From contig JABDCX010000003.1 of the NCBI GenBank assembly GCA_013287915.1, forward strand, positions 1 through 43,609: 43,609 nt of DNA, read 5' to 3'. The translations under genes and the position numbers were made by a program. Of the stretch, positions 26,998 to 35,441 are shown in pieces (position 1 is the stretch's first letter; each line of letters opens with the position of its first letter). The notes beneath the pieces were generated by a model. The model had not been told where the DNA came from. It searched no databases and saw only the letters and a list, made by a program, of their open reading frames with translations. This stretch comes from Chlamydiota bacterium. Lineage in GTDB: Bacteria > Chlamydiota > Chlamydiia > Chlamydiales > Parachlamydiaceae.

Positions 26998-29793
26998 TTG
27001 GCTAAAGACTTGAAATTCACATTTAAAAACGCTCAGATTGCAGAAGCAATTAATCTGAGCGGACTCAAAAGCAAACTCGAAGCAAAAAAACCTGCTGATG
27101 AGGAAAGCCAGTCTAAAGAAAAAGCTCAGGCTTTGGCAAAAAAGACAGCTAAAACAACCACGGCAAAAAAAGCAAAAGGAGCGGTCGTAGAACCTGCACC
27201 TGTCGAGGTGAAAGAGGCTCCACCAAAAATCAAAGCACGTGCGAAGTCTGTTTTTAGCGAGCAACATGCGGCAGAACAAAAAGCAAAACCCCTCGAAGAA
27301 GCCCCTCTCGAATCGACGAGCAAATTGGAAGAGACATTTTCCCGAGAAATCATTAAAACAGAAGATGGAGATACTCCTCGCGTTAAGAGTGGAGAACAGC
27401 TGCGTCGCGAGATTTTTGCTGAAGAGATTGAAGAACTTAAAGATGCAGCCACCGCAAAACCTGCCCGCAAAGGTCTAACAGAAGAAATCCAAGTTAAAAA
27501 AGCCCCCCCGCCCCAAAATGTACCAGAGCCACTACCAGAACCACAAAAAAGGGAGATCCAACGAAAACCTCTCCTTCCCTCAATTCAACAGACAAATGCC
27601 CCGTTCCGTTCCGGTGAGCTCAGACCTGCCGCAAAGGAAAAACTGGGCCCCACTGGAAGGCACGTCAAGGATTTGCTGCCGACCCAAAAGCCTGAAGTCA
27701 GACCACGTGAAGCACTCCCCTCTCATAGAGGACCACCTCGTCCAACCCATACAGGAAGACCCATTCCAGCCGAACCTCCAAATGAAGAAAAGGCCCGTGA
27801 GCGCCACCGTGGACCAAAGGAGCATGTCGAAGCCGCTGTAGAAACTGAGACTAAGTCAAAATTCAAAGAATTCCGCGATATAAAGCCGATTAAGAAACAG
27901 GAACCTTCCCGTTTCGACGCGCGCGATCGACAAGGATTAAGCGATGAGGATGACAAACAGTGGCGCCGCCGCCGTGCAAAGGCAGCGAAGATAAAGCACG
28001 AAGACACCACCATTCGCCCCACTCAACTCAAGGTCCGCATCCCGATTTCCATCAAAGACCTAGCCTCAGAAATGAAACTGAAAGCCTCCCAACTCATTGG
28101 AAAGTTGTTCCTTCAAGGCGTGATCATGACCTTGAACGACCTACTCGATGACGAAACCACCATCCAATTGCTTGGTCAAGAATTTGGGTGCGAAATTGAG
28201 ATTGATCATTCCGAACAAGAGAGAATCCGCATTACCGATAAAACGATCCGAGAAGAAGTTGGATCAACAGATTCTGCCCAGCTCAAAACGCGCCCTCCTG
28301 TCGTCGCCTTCATGGGTCACGTCGACCATGGTAAGACCAGTTTGATCGATGCAATTCGCAAAAGCAACCGCGCTGCTGGCGAAGCGGGCGCAATTACGCA
28401 ACACATTGGAGCCTTCATGTGCTCCACGCCAGTCGGAGATATTGCCATCCTAGACACGCCTGGCCACGAAGCTTTCTCTGCAATGCGTTCGCGCGGCGCA
28501 GACGTGACCGACATCGTCGTGCTCGTCATTGCGGGCGACGAAGGGATCAAGCAGCAGACGATCGAAGCGATGCAACATGCAAAAGCTGCCAAAGTGACAA
28601 TTGTCGTCGCGTTAAACAAATGCGATAAGCCCAATTTTAATGCAGAAAACGTGTATCGCCAATTATCAGAACATGAACTTCTTCCAGAAACGTGGGGCGG
28701 ACAGACCATTACCATCAATTGTTCCGCAACGACAGGACAAGGAATAGACCAACTCCTCGAGATGCTCGCTTTGCAGGCAGAGGTGCTTGAATTAAAAGCC
28801 GACCCCGCTGTCAGAGCACGAGGATCTGTTCTCGAATCTGAAATGCATAAAGGCTTAGGACCTGTTGCCACAGTCCTCGTTCAGAACGGGACCTTGCGCA
28901 TCGGAGATGCGATTGTATTTGGGAACATGTGGGGCCGCGTCAAGACAATGCACGACGAGTTCCGCCGCGAGTTTAAAGAAGCCGGCCCATCTGCTCCCGT
29001 CGAAATTACAGGACTTTCGGGCATGCCGGAAGCTGGTCAAGAATTCATCGTCGTCAAGTCTGAGAAAGAGGCGCGAGAAATTGCCGAGTCGCGTTCACAA
29101 GAAACAAAACAGACCAATCTGATGCAGCCGAAGAAAATGAGCATCGACACCCTCTTGCAGCAAGCAGCTGAAGGGACAAAGAAAGTGCTCAACTTGATTC
29201 TCCGCGCCGACGTACAAGGCTCGTTAGAAGCATTAAAAACGGCGCTCATGAAAATTGAATCGACAAAGGCGCAAATCAACGTCATCTTTACAGGCGTTGG
29301 GGAAGTTTCAGAATCGGATGTGCAGCGCGCTGTTTCATCAAAGGCTGTAATCATCGGCTTCCATTCCCAAATCGAAAGTCATGCAGAAGCACTATTGAAG
29401 CCTCTTGGCGTTCAAGTGCGCCTCCATAAAATCATTTACCATGCTGTAGATGATGCCAAAGCTATTCTGACTAGCATGCTCGACAAAATTGCGATTGAAA
29501 CCGAAAAAGGAAAAGCTGAAGTTAAAGCGACATTCAAATCTTCCCAGCACGGCGTTATTGCAGGTTGTCAAGTTACCGAAGGCACGATTGCACGTAACAA
29601 CCAAGCGCGCCTCAAGCGCGGCGAAGAGATTATTTGGAAGGGATCCATTTCTTCTCTCAAGCGCGTCAAAGAAGATGTGCGCGAAGTCTCGAAGGGGATG
29701 GAGTGTGGGATCCTCTTGAATAATTATACCGATGTACTGGCTGGTGATATTATCGAAGCGTACGACGTCACCTACATCTCACAAGAACTCTAA
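26998..29793 (+). CDS. infB: Translation initiation factor IF-2
   Basis: A 931-residue GTPase that places initiator fMet-tRNA on the 30S subunit and promotes subunit joining. Residues 1-~345 are a long charged Lys/Glu/Pro/Arg-rich extension. IF2_N follows (~345-405, with [19 protein letters not shown]). The G domain has GHVDHGKT (440-447), DTPGHEAF (486-493) and NKCD (540-543), and the beta-barrel and C-terminal domains run to 931. The only reasonable start is TTG at 26998: no in-frame ATG occurs until about residue 358. The TTG lies 6 nt after the nusA stop, with a purine-rich AGAGG/AAAGAG context. The gene is followed by rbfA after 3 nt. Confidence 0.95.
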   Translation: MAKDLKFTFKNAQIAEAINLSGLKSKLEAKKPADEESQSKEKAQALAKKTAKTTTAKKAKGAVVEPAPVEVKEAPPKIKARAKSVFSEQHAAEQKAKPLEEAPLESTSKLEETFSREIIKTEDGDTPRVKSGEQLRREIFAEEIEELKDAATAKPARKGLTEEIQVKKAPPPQNVPEPLPEPQKREIQRKPLLPSIQQTNAPFRSGELRPAAKEKLGPTGRHVKDLLPTQKPEVRPREALPSHRGPPRPTHTGRPIPAEPPNEEKARERHRGPKEHVEAAVETETKSKFKEFRDIKPIKKQEPSRFDARDRQGLSDEDDKQWRRRRAKAAKIKHEDTTIRPTQLKVRIPISIKDLASEMKLKASQLIGKLFLQGVIMTLNDLLDDETTIQLLGQEFGCEIEIDHSEQERIRITDKTIREEVGSTDSAQLKTRPPVVAFMGHVDHGKTSLIDAIRKSNRAAGEAGAITQHIGAFMCSTPVGDIAILDTPGHEAFSAMRSRGADVTDIVVLVIAGDEGIKQQTIEAMQHAKAAKVTIVVALNKCDKPNFNAENVYRQLSEHELLPETWGGQTITINCSATTGQGIDQLLEMLALQAEVLELKADPAVRARGSVLESEMHKGLGPVATVLVQNGTLRIGDAIVFGNMWGRVKTMHDEFRREFKEAGPSAPVEITGLSGMPEAGQEFIVVKSEKEAREIAESRSQETKQTNLMQPKKMSIDTLLQQAAEGTKKVLNLILRADVQGSLEALKTALMKIESTKAQINVIFTGVGEVSESDVQRAVSSKAVIIGFHSQIESHAEALLKPLGVQVRLHKIIYHAVDDAKAILTSMLDKIAIETEKGKAEVKATFKSSQHGVIAGCQVTEGTIARNNQARLKRGEEIIWKGSISSLKRVKEDVREVSKGMECGILLNNYTDVLAGDIIEAYDVTYISQEL

Positions 29794-29796
29794 ACT

Positions 29797-30192
29797 ATGT
29801 TGAAAAAAAGAACAGACCGGCTTAATTCTTTGCTCAAAGAAGTCATTTCCGATGTTATACGCAAAGACGTCCGCAATCCCCTCGTCAATGAGCTAGTGAC
29901 AGTTGTCCGCGTCGATATCACCAAAGATTTGCACTATGCCAAAGTGTACATCAGCGTCATTGGCAACGATGCCCAAAAAACGCAAACGGTCAACGCCTTG
30001 CAGAGCGCTGCCGGGTTTATTGCTGTGCAAGCCTCTCGACAAGTCGTCATGCGCTATTTCCCCGCTTTGACGTTCAAGTTAGACGACAGTGTCGACAAAC
30101 ACATCAAAATCGAGGAATTGCTCAACTCGATCCAAAAAGAGCAAAAAAGCAGAACCCCTACGGAACCAGGTTCAGAAGACAATATCCAATGA
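29797..30192 (+). CDS. rbfA: Ribosome-binding factor A
   Basis: A 131-residue KH-like protein that binds free 30S subunits and helps 16S rRNA 5'-end maturation. Typical features are the N-terminal RTDRLNSLLKEVISDVI, VRNPLV, the strand VVRVDITKDLHYAKVYISV, and the C-terminal RYFPALTFKLDDSVDKHIKIEELL, the usual RbfA ending. The start is ATG 3 nt after infB. The stop overlaps the truB ATG by 4 nt (ATGA). Confidence 0.95.
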   Translation: MLKKRTDRLNSLLKEVISDVIRKDVRNPLVNELVTVVRVDITKDLHYAKVYISVIGNDAQKTQTVNALQSAAGFIAVQASRQVVMRYFPALTFKLDDSVDKHIKIEELLNSIQKEQKSRTPTEPGSEDNIQ

Positions 30193-30875
30193 GCACCGGG
30201 ATCCTTCTAGTTAACAAGCCTGCAGGGAAAAGCTCATTCGCGCTCGTTGCAGCCTTGCGCAAAATTACCGCAATCTCCAAGATCGGACACGCAGGAACTT
30301 TAGATCCCTTTGCCACAGGGTTAATGGTGATGCTGATTGGGAAAGAATACACGCGGCAGTCAAACGCCTTTTTGACAAACGACAAAGAATATCTGGCCAC
30401 CATCCGCCTAGGCATTCAAACCGATACCCATGATCCAGAGGGAACCATCACAGCGGTTTCAGAAATCGTTCCCTCAGTTGAGGCACTCATCAGAGCTCTC
30501 TTAAGCTTATCTGGCTGGGTGCAGCAGACACCTCCCATGTATTCTGCTAAAAAAGTGAATGGCAAAAAGCTCTACGAACTCGCACGAAAAGGTGTGACAA
30601 TTGAACGTGCGCCCGCACTCGTTTACATTGAGCCCACTTTGATCTCATACGAATACCCTTTTGTAAAAATGCGCGTGAAATGCAGCAAAGGGACTTACAT
30701 CCGCACCATTGCACACGATTTAGGAACTCTTTTAGGATGCGGAGCTTGTTTGACAGAGCTCCATCGCACAAGGAGTGGCGCTTTTTCAGTAGAAGGCGCT
30801 ATGGACGGCTCATTAATTTTAGAGAGAAGCATTGATTCTGCACACCTGGTTTGCAAACTGTTGAAAAGCGCTTAA
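30189..30875 (+). CDS. truB: tRNA pseudouridine-55 synthase
   Basis: A 228-residue enzyme that converts U55 of the tRNA T-loop to pseudouridine. The catalytic motif GHAGTLDPFATG has the nucleophile Asp39. Other family motifs are DKEYLATIRLG, QTPPMYSAKKVNGKKLYELAR and CSKGTYIRTIAHDLG. It is short compared with E. coli TruB (about 314 residues): the C-terminal PUA domain is missing or reduced, the chain ending soon after RTRSGAFSVEGAM. It is coupled to rbfA by a 4-nt overlap, and ribF follows after 7 nt. Confidence 0.95.
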   Translation: MSTGILLVNKPAGKSSFALVAALRKITAISKIGHAGTLDPFATGLMVMLIGKEYTRQSNAFLTNDKEYLATIRLGIQTDTHDPEGTITAVSEIVPSVEALIRALLSLSGWVQQTPPMYSAKKVNGKKLYELARKGVTIERAPALVYIEPTLISYEYPFVKMRVKCSKGTYIRTIAHDLGTLLGCGACLTELHRTRSGAFSVEGAMDGSLILERSIDSAHLVCKLLKSA

Positions 30876-30882
30876 GGTTCGT

Positions 30883-31797
30883 ATGAGAATTTGCCATGCA
30901 CTCCCCTCTTCAGCCGCCCCACCCGTAGCCTTGACGATTGGCAATTTTGATGGAGTGCATCGCGGCCATGTCGAAATGCTTAAAAAACTCCGGATAGAGG
31001 CCACTCAACGCCAGCTTCCCACCTGTGCCATCACCTTTGAAAATCACCCCTCCACCATTTTAAACCCTGGCACAACTCCCCTGCTCATTTGCACGTTAGA
31101 ACAAAAGAAACGTCTTTTGAGAGAATCTGGAATTGAGTTGCTCTACTCGCTCCCCTTTACCAAAGAACTAGCAGAACAAACCCCTGAACAATTCATCATC
31201 CGCTTGAGCCAATCGCAGCCGTTTGACCTCTTGCTGCTCGGCAGCGATGCCACGATTGGCAAGAATCGCGCAGGCACCCCTGAGCACATGAAAGAGCTCT
31301 CCCGCACTTATGGCTTCTCCCTTACCTATTTCCCCGACATCACACTTGACGGACAGCGGATTTCCAGCCGGCACATCCGCGAAAGCATCCACTCAGGGCG
31401 CCTCGTGGAAGCTTCCCGCCTGTTAGGCCGCCCCTACTCCATTGCTGGTACTGTAATTAAAGGAAGGGGCCGTGGAGCCGATTTAGGCTTCCATACAGCC
31501 AATATCTCCGTTGAGGGGCTCTGTCTACCTCCCCTTGGCGTTTATGCCGTCTTAGTGCACCACCAGGGCCATACCTACCCGGCCGTCGCCAACCTCGGAC
31601 TGGCCCCCACTGTCCGCCAGGACGCCACTCCCCTGCTCGAAGTGCACCTCCTCGATACCCACATCGACCTCTATCATCTGCACATTGAGGTCGAACTCAA
31701 GACCTACCTGCGTCCCGAAATGCGTTTCAGCTCCCTAGAAGCCCTCAAAGCCCAAATCGCCAAGGACGTCTCCACCGCCAAATCGCTATTAACCTGA
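30883..31797 (+). CDS. ribF: Bifunctional riboflavin kinase / FMN adenylyltransferase
   Basis: A 304-residue enzyme that makes FMN from riboflavin and then FAD. The N-terminal nucleotidyltransferase domain has IGNFDGVHRGH (19-29) and ISSRHIRESI. The C-terminal kinase domain begins near residue 180 with GTVIKGRGRGADLGFHTANI. In the family this signature is normally GFPTAN, and here the proline is histidine. The ending EVELKTYLRPEMRF..LEALKAQIAKD is typical. The last ~400 bp are C-rich on the coding strand, unlike the gene downstream. A flavoenzyme gene follows after 13 nt, so the operon makes FAD and then a protein likely to use it. Confidence 0.94.
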   Translation: MRICHALPSSAAPPVALTIGNFDGVHRGHVEMLKKLRIEATQRQLPTCAITFENHPSTILNPGTTPLLICTLEQKKRLLRESGIELLYSLPFTKELAEQTPEQFIIRLSQSQPFDLLLLGSDATIGKNRAGTPEHMKELSRTYGFSLTYFPDITLDGQRISSRHIRESIHSGRLVEASRLLGRPYSIAGTVIKGRGRGADLGFHTANISVEGLCLPPLGVYAVLVHHQGHTYPAVANLGLAPTVRQDATPLLEVHLLDTHIDLYHLHIEVELKTYLRPEMRFSSLEALKAQIAKDVSTAKSLLT

Positions 31798-31810
31798 TTC
31801 AAGGAGTACT

Positions 31811-32884
31811 ATGTTATACAGAATCTGCATGTTGTGTCTTGTGTCTGCGTCTCTGTTTGGTGCAGAACACATCTATCTCAAAACTCCAGGTATTTCCCGT
31901 GAAAACATCATCGGGACCGCTGTTGGCATCCGTCCCTACAGAAAATCGGGAGTGCGCATCGAAGCGGAGATGATCCAAGATAAACTGATCATCCACAATT
32001 ATGGGTATGGAGGATCGGGGTTGACGACGAGCTTTGGGGGTTCTCAGGAAGTCTTGGACCTTCTCGATCAGCAATTGATCTCTTCTAAAAAGGTTGCTGT
32101 TTTAGGCGCAGGCGTTGCAGGATTAGTGGTCGCTCACGATCTTTTGGAGCGCGGTTACGAGGTACATCTCTATGCTGACAAGTGGAATCCAGACTTAACC
32201 TCAAATGTTGCTGGAGGGATTTGGACGCCTTTCGATTCCTCAGATGCTCTATCTGATGAAAAGAAGGATCTTCAAAAAAGGATGGCCGAGATTTCAGAGC
32301 AGCGGTTTTTGAGATGCGTAACGGAAAACCCGCCTGAATTTCCAGGTGTTGTGGTTCGGAATCATTACAGGGTCCTTCCCGAAAGCTCCGATCAGACGAA
32401 TAATACTGCTCGAATAGGTGAAGAGGTGATTCTCCATCTGGATAATGGATTGACGCGCAAGGGGCTTAAGAATCAGCGGCTGGGCATCGATGGGAAGATT
32501 TTCATGAACGCCCTTTTTGCCAAGGTAAAAAACAAAGGCGCAATTTTACATCAACAGCATTTTGAGGTGCTTGATGATGTTTTAAATGTGACAGAACCTG
32601 TTATCATCAACTGCATGAGCATGGGATCCAGAAAGATCTTTGATGATCAAGAATTTCTTCCTGTGCGTGGGTGCCTTGTGTATTTCAAAAAAGATCAAGA
32701 AATCGATTATCTTTTGCATCAAGGCATTCCCAATTCCGATTATTATGTCACAATTCACTCTTGGGACGACCGCCTTATTGTAGGGGGAGTTCATCAAGAA
32801 GGAATTGAAGAGCTGATTGCCCCGCCAGAGGTGATAGAGACGCTGATAGAGAATGCCGAAAAGTGCCTTTCAGGAAGGCTGTGA
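31811..32884 (+). CDS. Exported D-amino-acid oxidase-like flavoprotein, apparently circularly permuted
   Basis: A 357-residue protein with a signal peptide (1-~18, ending SLFGA). In ordinary D-amino-acid oxidases the FAD-binding GxGxxG comes first, and GFRPxRxxxRLE followed by HNYGHGGxGLT comes last. Here GIRPYRKSGVRIE (39-51) and IIHNYGYGGSGLTTSFGG (60-77) come first. VAVLGAGVAGL (95-105) and YADKWNPDLTSNVAGGIW (121-138), the usual N-terminal DAAO motifs, come after them. The chain ends at RLIVGGVHQEG plus a short helix, just where the canonical protein would continue into GFRPxR. All motifs are present, so this is permutation rather than loss. AAGGAG precedes the ATG and the gap to ribF is 13 nt. 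Likely activity is periplasmic oxidation of D-amino acids with FAD; the substrate is unknown. Confidence 0.8.
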   Translation: MLYRICMLCLVSASLFGAEHIYLKTPGISRENIIGTAVGIRPYRKSGVRIEAEMIQDKLIIHNYGYGGSGLTTSFGGSQEVLDLLDQQLISSKKVAVLGAGVAGLVVAHDLLERGYEVHLYADKWNPDLTSNVAGGIWTPFDSSDALSDEKKDLQKRMAEISEQRFLRCVTENPPEFPGVVVRNHYRVLPESSDQTNNTARIGEEVILHLDNGLTRKGLKNQRLGIDGKIFMNALFAKVKNKGAILHQQHFEVLDDVLNVTEPVIINCMSMGSRKIFDDQEFLPVRGCLVYFKKDQEIDYLLHQGIPNSDYYVTIHSWDDRLIVGGVHQEGIEELIAPPEVIETLIENAEKCLSGRL

Positions 32885-32923
32885 ACCTAGGCTTTAACGC
32901 CGGGATTTTTTGCGGATATAGGT

Positions 32924-33262
32924 TTATAGACCCAAGATCAACCGAAGGGCGTCGTCGATGAGTTTCATCTCATCTGCAGAAATGGCTCCAATTTTCTTGC
33001 CAAGTCGTTTCGTTCTATCGATTGCTCTAAGTTGTCTTGGAATAATTTTTCCGGGTTTACCCTGGAGAGTGGTCTTGACCTCAATTCTAGGAAAAATAGA
33101 GCTTACATTGCTTGTGATCGGTGCAACCACAATTAATTCTGAGCGGTTTGCGATATCACTTGAAATCACCAGACAGGGCCTTGTTTTCTTGATTTCTTTT
33201 CCATCAGTTGGATCGAGACGAACCCAGTAGACATCCCCTCTTTTCGGATAGTCAGCGCCCAT
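32924..33262 (-). CDS. MazF/PemK-family toxin (endoribonuclease)
   Basis: A 112-residue protein starting at the ATG at 33262, which overlaps the antitoxin stop by 11 nt. An upstream ATG at 33301 would extend it through antitoxin coding sequence and is rejected. Family motifs: KRGDVYWVRLDPTDGKEIKK, then TRPCLVIS, VVAPITS, and PRQLRAIDRTKRLGKKIG. This SH3-like fold cuts mRNA at short specific sequences when free of its antitoxin. The length and motifs are normal, so it should be functional. It is convergent with the oxidase gene. Confidence 0.9.
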   Translation of the reverse strand: MGADYPKRGDVYWVRLDPTDGKEIKKTRPCLVISSDIANRSELIVVAPITSNVSSIFPRIEVKTTLQGKPGKIIPRQLRAIDRTKRLGKKIGAISADEMKLIDDALRLILGL

Positions 33263-33524
33263 TTTTCTTTTGGTCTCCAAAATCAAAATCTTCAATTCCA
33301 ATAAAGTCTTCCCCTTCCATTTCAGAGAAACTTCGCTTTAGTTCCCTGTTCCCGGCTTCCTTATCGGCATCAAGAAATTCTTTCAACAAACCTTCCTCCT
33401 CTTTTTTGAGAGCATCCCATAAGGCGCGGGTAACAAATTTACTCATTTTTCCGCGCCCTACTTTTAAGTGTAAAGCGGCATCCAAACTCTCCGGGATTGT
33501 GTAGGTAACGGGTCTAGATTTCAT
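33252..33524 (-). CDS. Ribbon-helix-helix antitoxin (MazE/CopG-like)
   Basis: A 90-residue protein. Three ATGs (33542, 33527, 33524) are in frame. AGGAGG lies 5 nt before the last and inside the frame of the first, so 33524 is chosen. The N-terminal part (VTYTIPESLDAALHLKVGRGKMSKFVTRALWDALKKEE) has the strand-helix-helix pattern of RHH DNA-binding domains. The acidic C-terminal half, ending EGEDFIGIEDFDFGD, should wrap and inhibit the toxin. It is the first gene of the pair and is expected to repress the operon together with the toxin. Confidence 0.85.
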   Translation of the reverse strand: MKSRPVTYTIPESLDAALHLKVGRGKMSKFVTRALWDALKKEEEGLLKEFLDADKEAGNRELKRSFSEMEGEDFIGIEDFDFGDQKKNGR

Positions 33525-33550
33525 CATATCCTCCTTTCTCATACGTCCCT

Positions 33551-33580
33551 ATTATACATATACCCATATATATGTATCAA
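33551..33580 (-). promoter_or_regulatory. Toxin-antitoxin promoter with embedded operator
   Basis: On the minus strand TTGATA (33575-33580) and a perfect TATAAT (33551-33556) are separated by 18 nt. A perfect inverted repeat TACATATA / TATATGTA (33555-33562 and 33569-33576) fills the spacer. This is the expected place for binding by a ribbon-helix-helix repressor. Confidence 0.8.
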
Positions 33581-33631
33581 GGTAATTTATCTATGTACAT
33601 GGCCTTGAGTAGCTAAAATGCCAATTATCTA

Positions 33632-33659
33632 TTGATTTTTGCATGATTTGTGCTAACAT
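33632..33659 (+). promoter_or_regulatory. Probable promoter of the HIT-family gene
   Basis: TTGATT (33632-33637) and TAACAT (33654-33659), with TG one base before the -10, are separated by 16 nt. AAGGAG (33670-33675) follows. A GTG at 33650 would lie inside the promoter, which supports the TTG start at 33683. Confidence 0.45.
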
Positions 33660-33682
33660 CGTTGGGTTCAAGGAGATTTAAC

Positions 33683-34576
33683 TTGAGCTATTTTCCAAAC
33701 GTTGTCTTCAGCAGTAAAGATCAATCTTTACAAACTGTTGTTCCCAGCAGTCAATTACTTGACCAGTCTCTGCATGTGGTAGCTCCCAAGATGGAATTTA
33801 AGGGTTGGTCAGCACAAAATCATGCCGATTCTTATCTGTTTATGCAACGTATTGTTCAAGCATGGAAGAATAGCCGCTTCACCAATCAATACCTTATTTA
33901 TGGTAAGATTAATTCAAATCCTTTCCATTGGGAGATGGTTCCTTATCAAAGATGCCGCACCTGTATTGGACGTATCGTTCAACAACTTCGAGTCCTGTGG
34001 AGAATTGTTTTTGGCGGTGTTACGCTTTCAGAAGAAAGTCGCAAGATCCAAGCTCAAAGTTATAAATGGCTATTGAATCAATCGCCTGAAATGATTGCGC
34101 CATCAGGCGCATCTAATAAGAGTAATGATTCATTTTGCAATGCTGAAACGCTTGCACGGCAGTGGGTAATTACAGGAAAGAAAGTCAATGCCCTTTTTAA
34201 TTATGCTCCAATCGGATTTGGGGGAGAAAGGCTCCATTTTCTCGTGGTTCCTAAAGAGCATCGTGAAACTTTTACCGACGTTACACAAGAAGAATACTGC
34301 GAGTCACTTGAGTTGACTGCGAAGCTCGTAGACCACTTCATGGAAAAGAGAAAAATAAAAAATGTGTATCTCCTTAACAAAACAGGGATAGATGCAGGCC
34401 AAACTGTCAAGCATTGGCACTTGCATGTTATTTTTTCTACAAACACAGCACAAGACTTCTGGGGAAAAATGACAGTTCTTAAAAACATCCTTCTAGGATC
34501 CTCCCCTATGAAAAAAGAGGACTTAGCAAGAAAAGTCGCTGACTTAAGAGAAGAGTTGGCTACTTTAAAAACATAA
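33683..34576 (+). CDS. HIT-family protein with long N-terminal extension
   Basis: The start is TTG at 33683, 7 nt after AAGGAG. The GTG at 33650 is upstream of the ribosome site. The product has 297 residues. The last ~140 residues are a HIT domain: FGGERLHFLVVPKEHRETF, a YLLNKTGIDAGQTVKHWHLHVIF stretch, and the triad His244, His246 and His248 in HxHxHxx. HIT enzymes hydrolyse or transfer nucleoside monophosphates with the middle histidine as nucleophile. A normal HIT protein is 110-150 residues, so the first ~150 residues are extra. They include RCRTCIGRIVQQLRVLWRIVFGG but no family I recognise. Confidence 0.8.
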   Translation: MSYFPNVVFSSKDQSLQTVVPSSQLLDQSLHVVAPKMEFKGWSAQNHADSYLFMQRIVQAWKNSRFTNQYLIYGKINSNPFHWEMVPYQRCRTCIGRIVQQLRVLWRIVFGGVTLSEESRKIQAQSYKWLLNQSPEMIAPSGASNKSNDSFCNAETLARQWVITGKKVNALFNYAPIGFGGERLHFLVVPKEHRETFTDVTQEEYCESLELTAKLVDHFMEKRKIKNVYLLNKTGIDAGQTVKHWHLHVIFSTNTAQDFWGKMTVLKNILLGSSPMKKEDLARKVADLREELATLKT

Positions 34577-34596
34577 GAAATCACCGACTTCCTTAC

Positions 34597-35406
34597 CTAC
34601 ATGGCATGATAAGAAAAAAACGTCATGTGGATAAGGTTAAAAAGAAAATGACACAGAATGGCGCTTTCAATCTTTCCTGAAAATAGGTAAACACACCCAT
34701 AAAGAAGACCTGTAAGGAAAGTAAAGATTAAGATTCCTAAGTTTGGGCTCCAATAAATATGGCTCGCGGAGAACAAGAGCGATGTGAGGATCACAGCGAG
34801 CACATTTCCCATCCTAATATTTTTGAAGTAGTTACAAAGGGTTTTTTGAATCAAGCCGCGATAAAATCCCTCTTCGGGGATAGAGGTCAAAATCAGATTA
34901 CTCAGTATGCGAGTGCCAAAGTAAGAAGGAAGTTTAAAGTCCCAATGCGTAGCTCCACTTATTGTCGCAAGAACAGCTAATAAAGCGATTCCCGCACATC
35001 CAAAAATTAAACCCTTTACCACAGCCGTCCAATCATGTAGATCCTTGGCAAGAGGAACTAAAAGTGCTAAAGGGAATAGTCCAATTAGAGGGTTTTCAAG
35101 CCCAATTGCAAACTTGGGAGTGATAAAAAATGGATAGTATCCAGGAATGAATCTCAACCTAAAGCTCATACCCAGACAGACAAGAGCAATAAAGATGGCT
35201 ACACTTGGTTTTCGATCGTAAAAAATCCATAAGAGTGCAAGACAGATAATAAAAGCTAAGCCTATCCAGGTGATATGACCCGCAATTATCCCAGATAGAA
35301 TGCAAAGGAAAAGAAGCGTTCCCCAAATTTTAGGCTCACGCTTAATCCATAAACTTAAAAACGAACTACCTAAAAAAATAAATGCAAAGAGGGTCATGGC
35401 TGACAC
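34597..35406 (-). CDS. CPBP-family intramembrane metalloprotease
   Basis: A 269-residue protein with about seven or eight membrane helices. The start is GTG at 35406, with GGAG 7 nt upstream; an ATG at 35397 is the alternative. The CAAX-protease/bacteriocin-processing (Abi/CPBP) motifs are all present: EEGFYRG (Glu178, Glu179, Arg183), FSASH (His216), and CHFLFN (His253, Asn257). These residues form the active site in the membrane. The substrate is unknown; prenyl-protein-like or peptide processing and immunity roles are known in the family. It lies 35 bp after the amine oxidase gene on the same strand, so probably in one operon. Confidence 0.85.
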   Translation of the reverse strand: MSAMTLFAFIFLGSSFLSLWIKREPKIWGTLLFLCILSGIIAGHITWIGLAFIICLALLWIFYDRKPSVAIFIALVCLGMSFRLRFIPGYYPFFITPKFAIGLENPLIGLFPLALLVPLAKDLHDWTAVVKGLIFGCAGIALLAVLATISGATHWDFKLPSYFGTRILSNLILTSIPEEGFYRGLIQKTLCNYFKNIRMGNVLAVILTSLLFSASHIYWSPNLGILIFTFLTGLLYGCVYLFSGKIESAILCHFLFNLIHMTFFSYHAM

Positions 35407-35441
35407 GCGTTCACTCCGTATTTTTCAATGGCATTTTTTTA

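Noticed and set aside
28317-28871. 184-codon minus-strand frame
   Set aside because: Antisense to the GTPase domain of infB, which is unmistakably coding.
33208-33504. 98-codon plus-strand frame
   Set aside because: Antisense to the antitoxin gene, which has promoter, operator and ribosome site.
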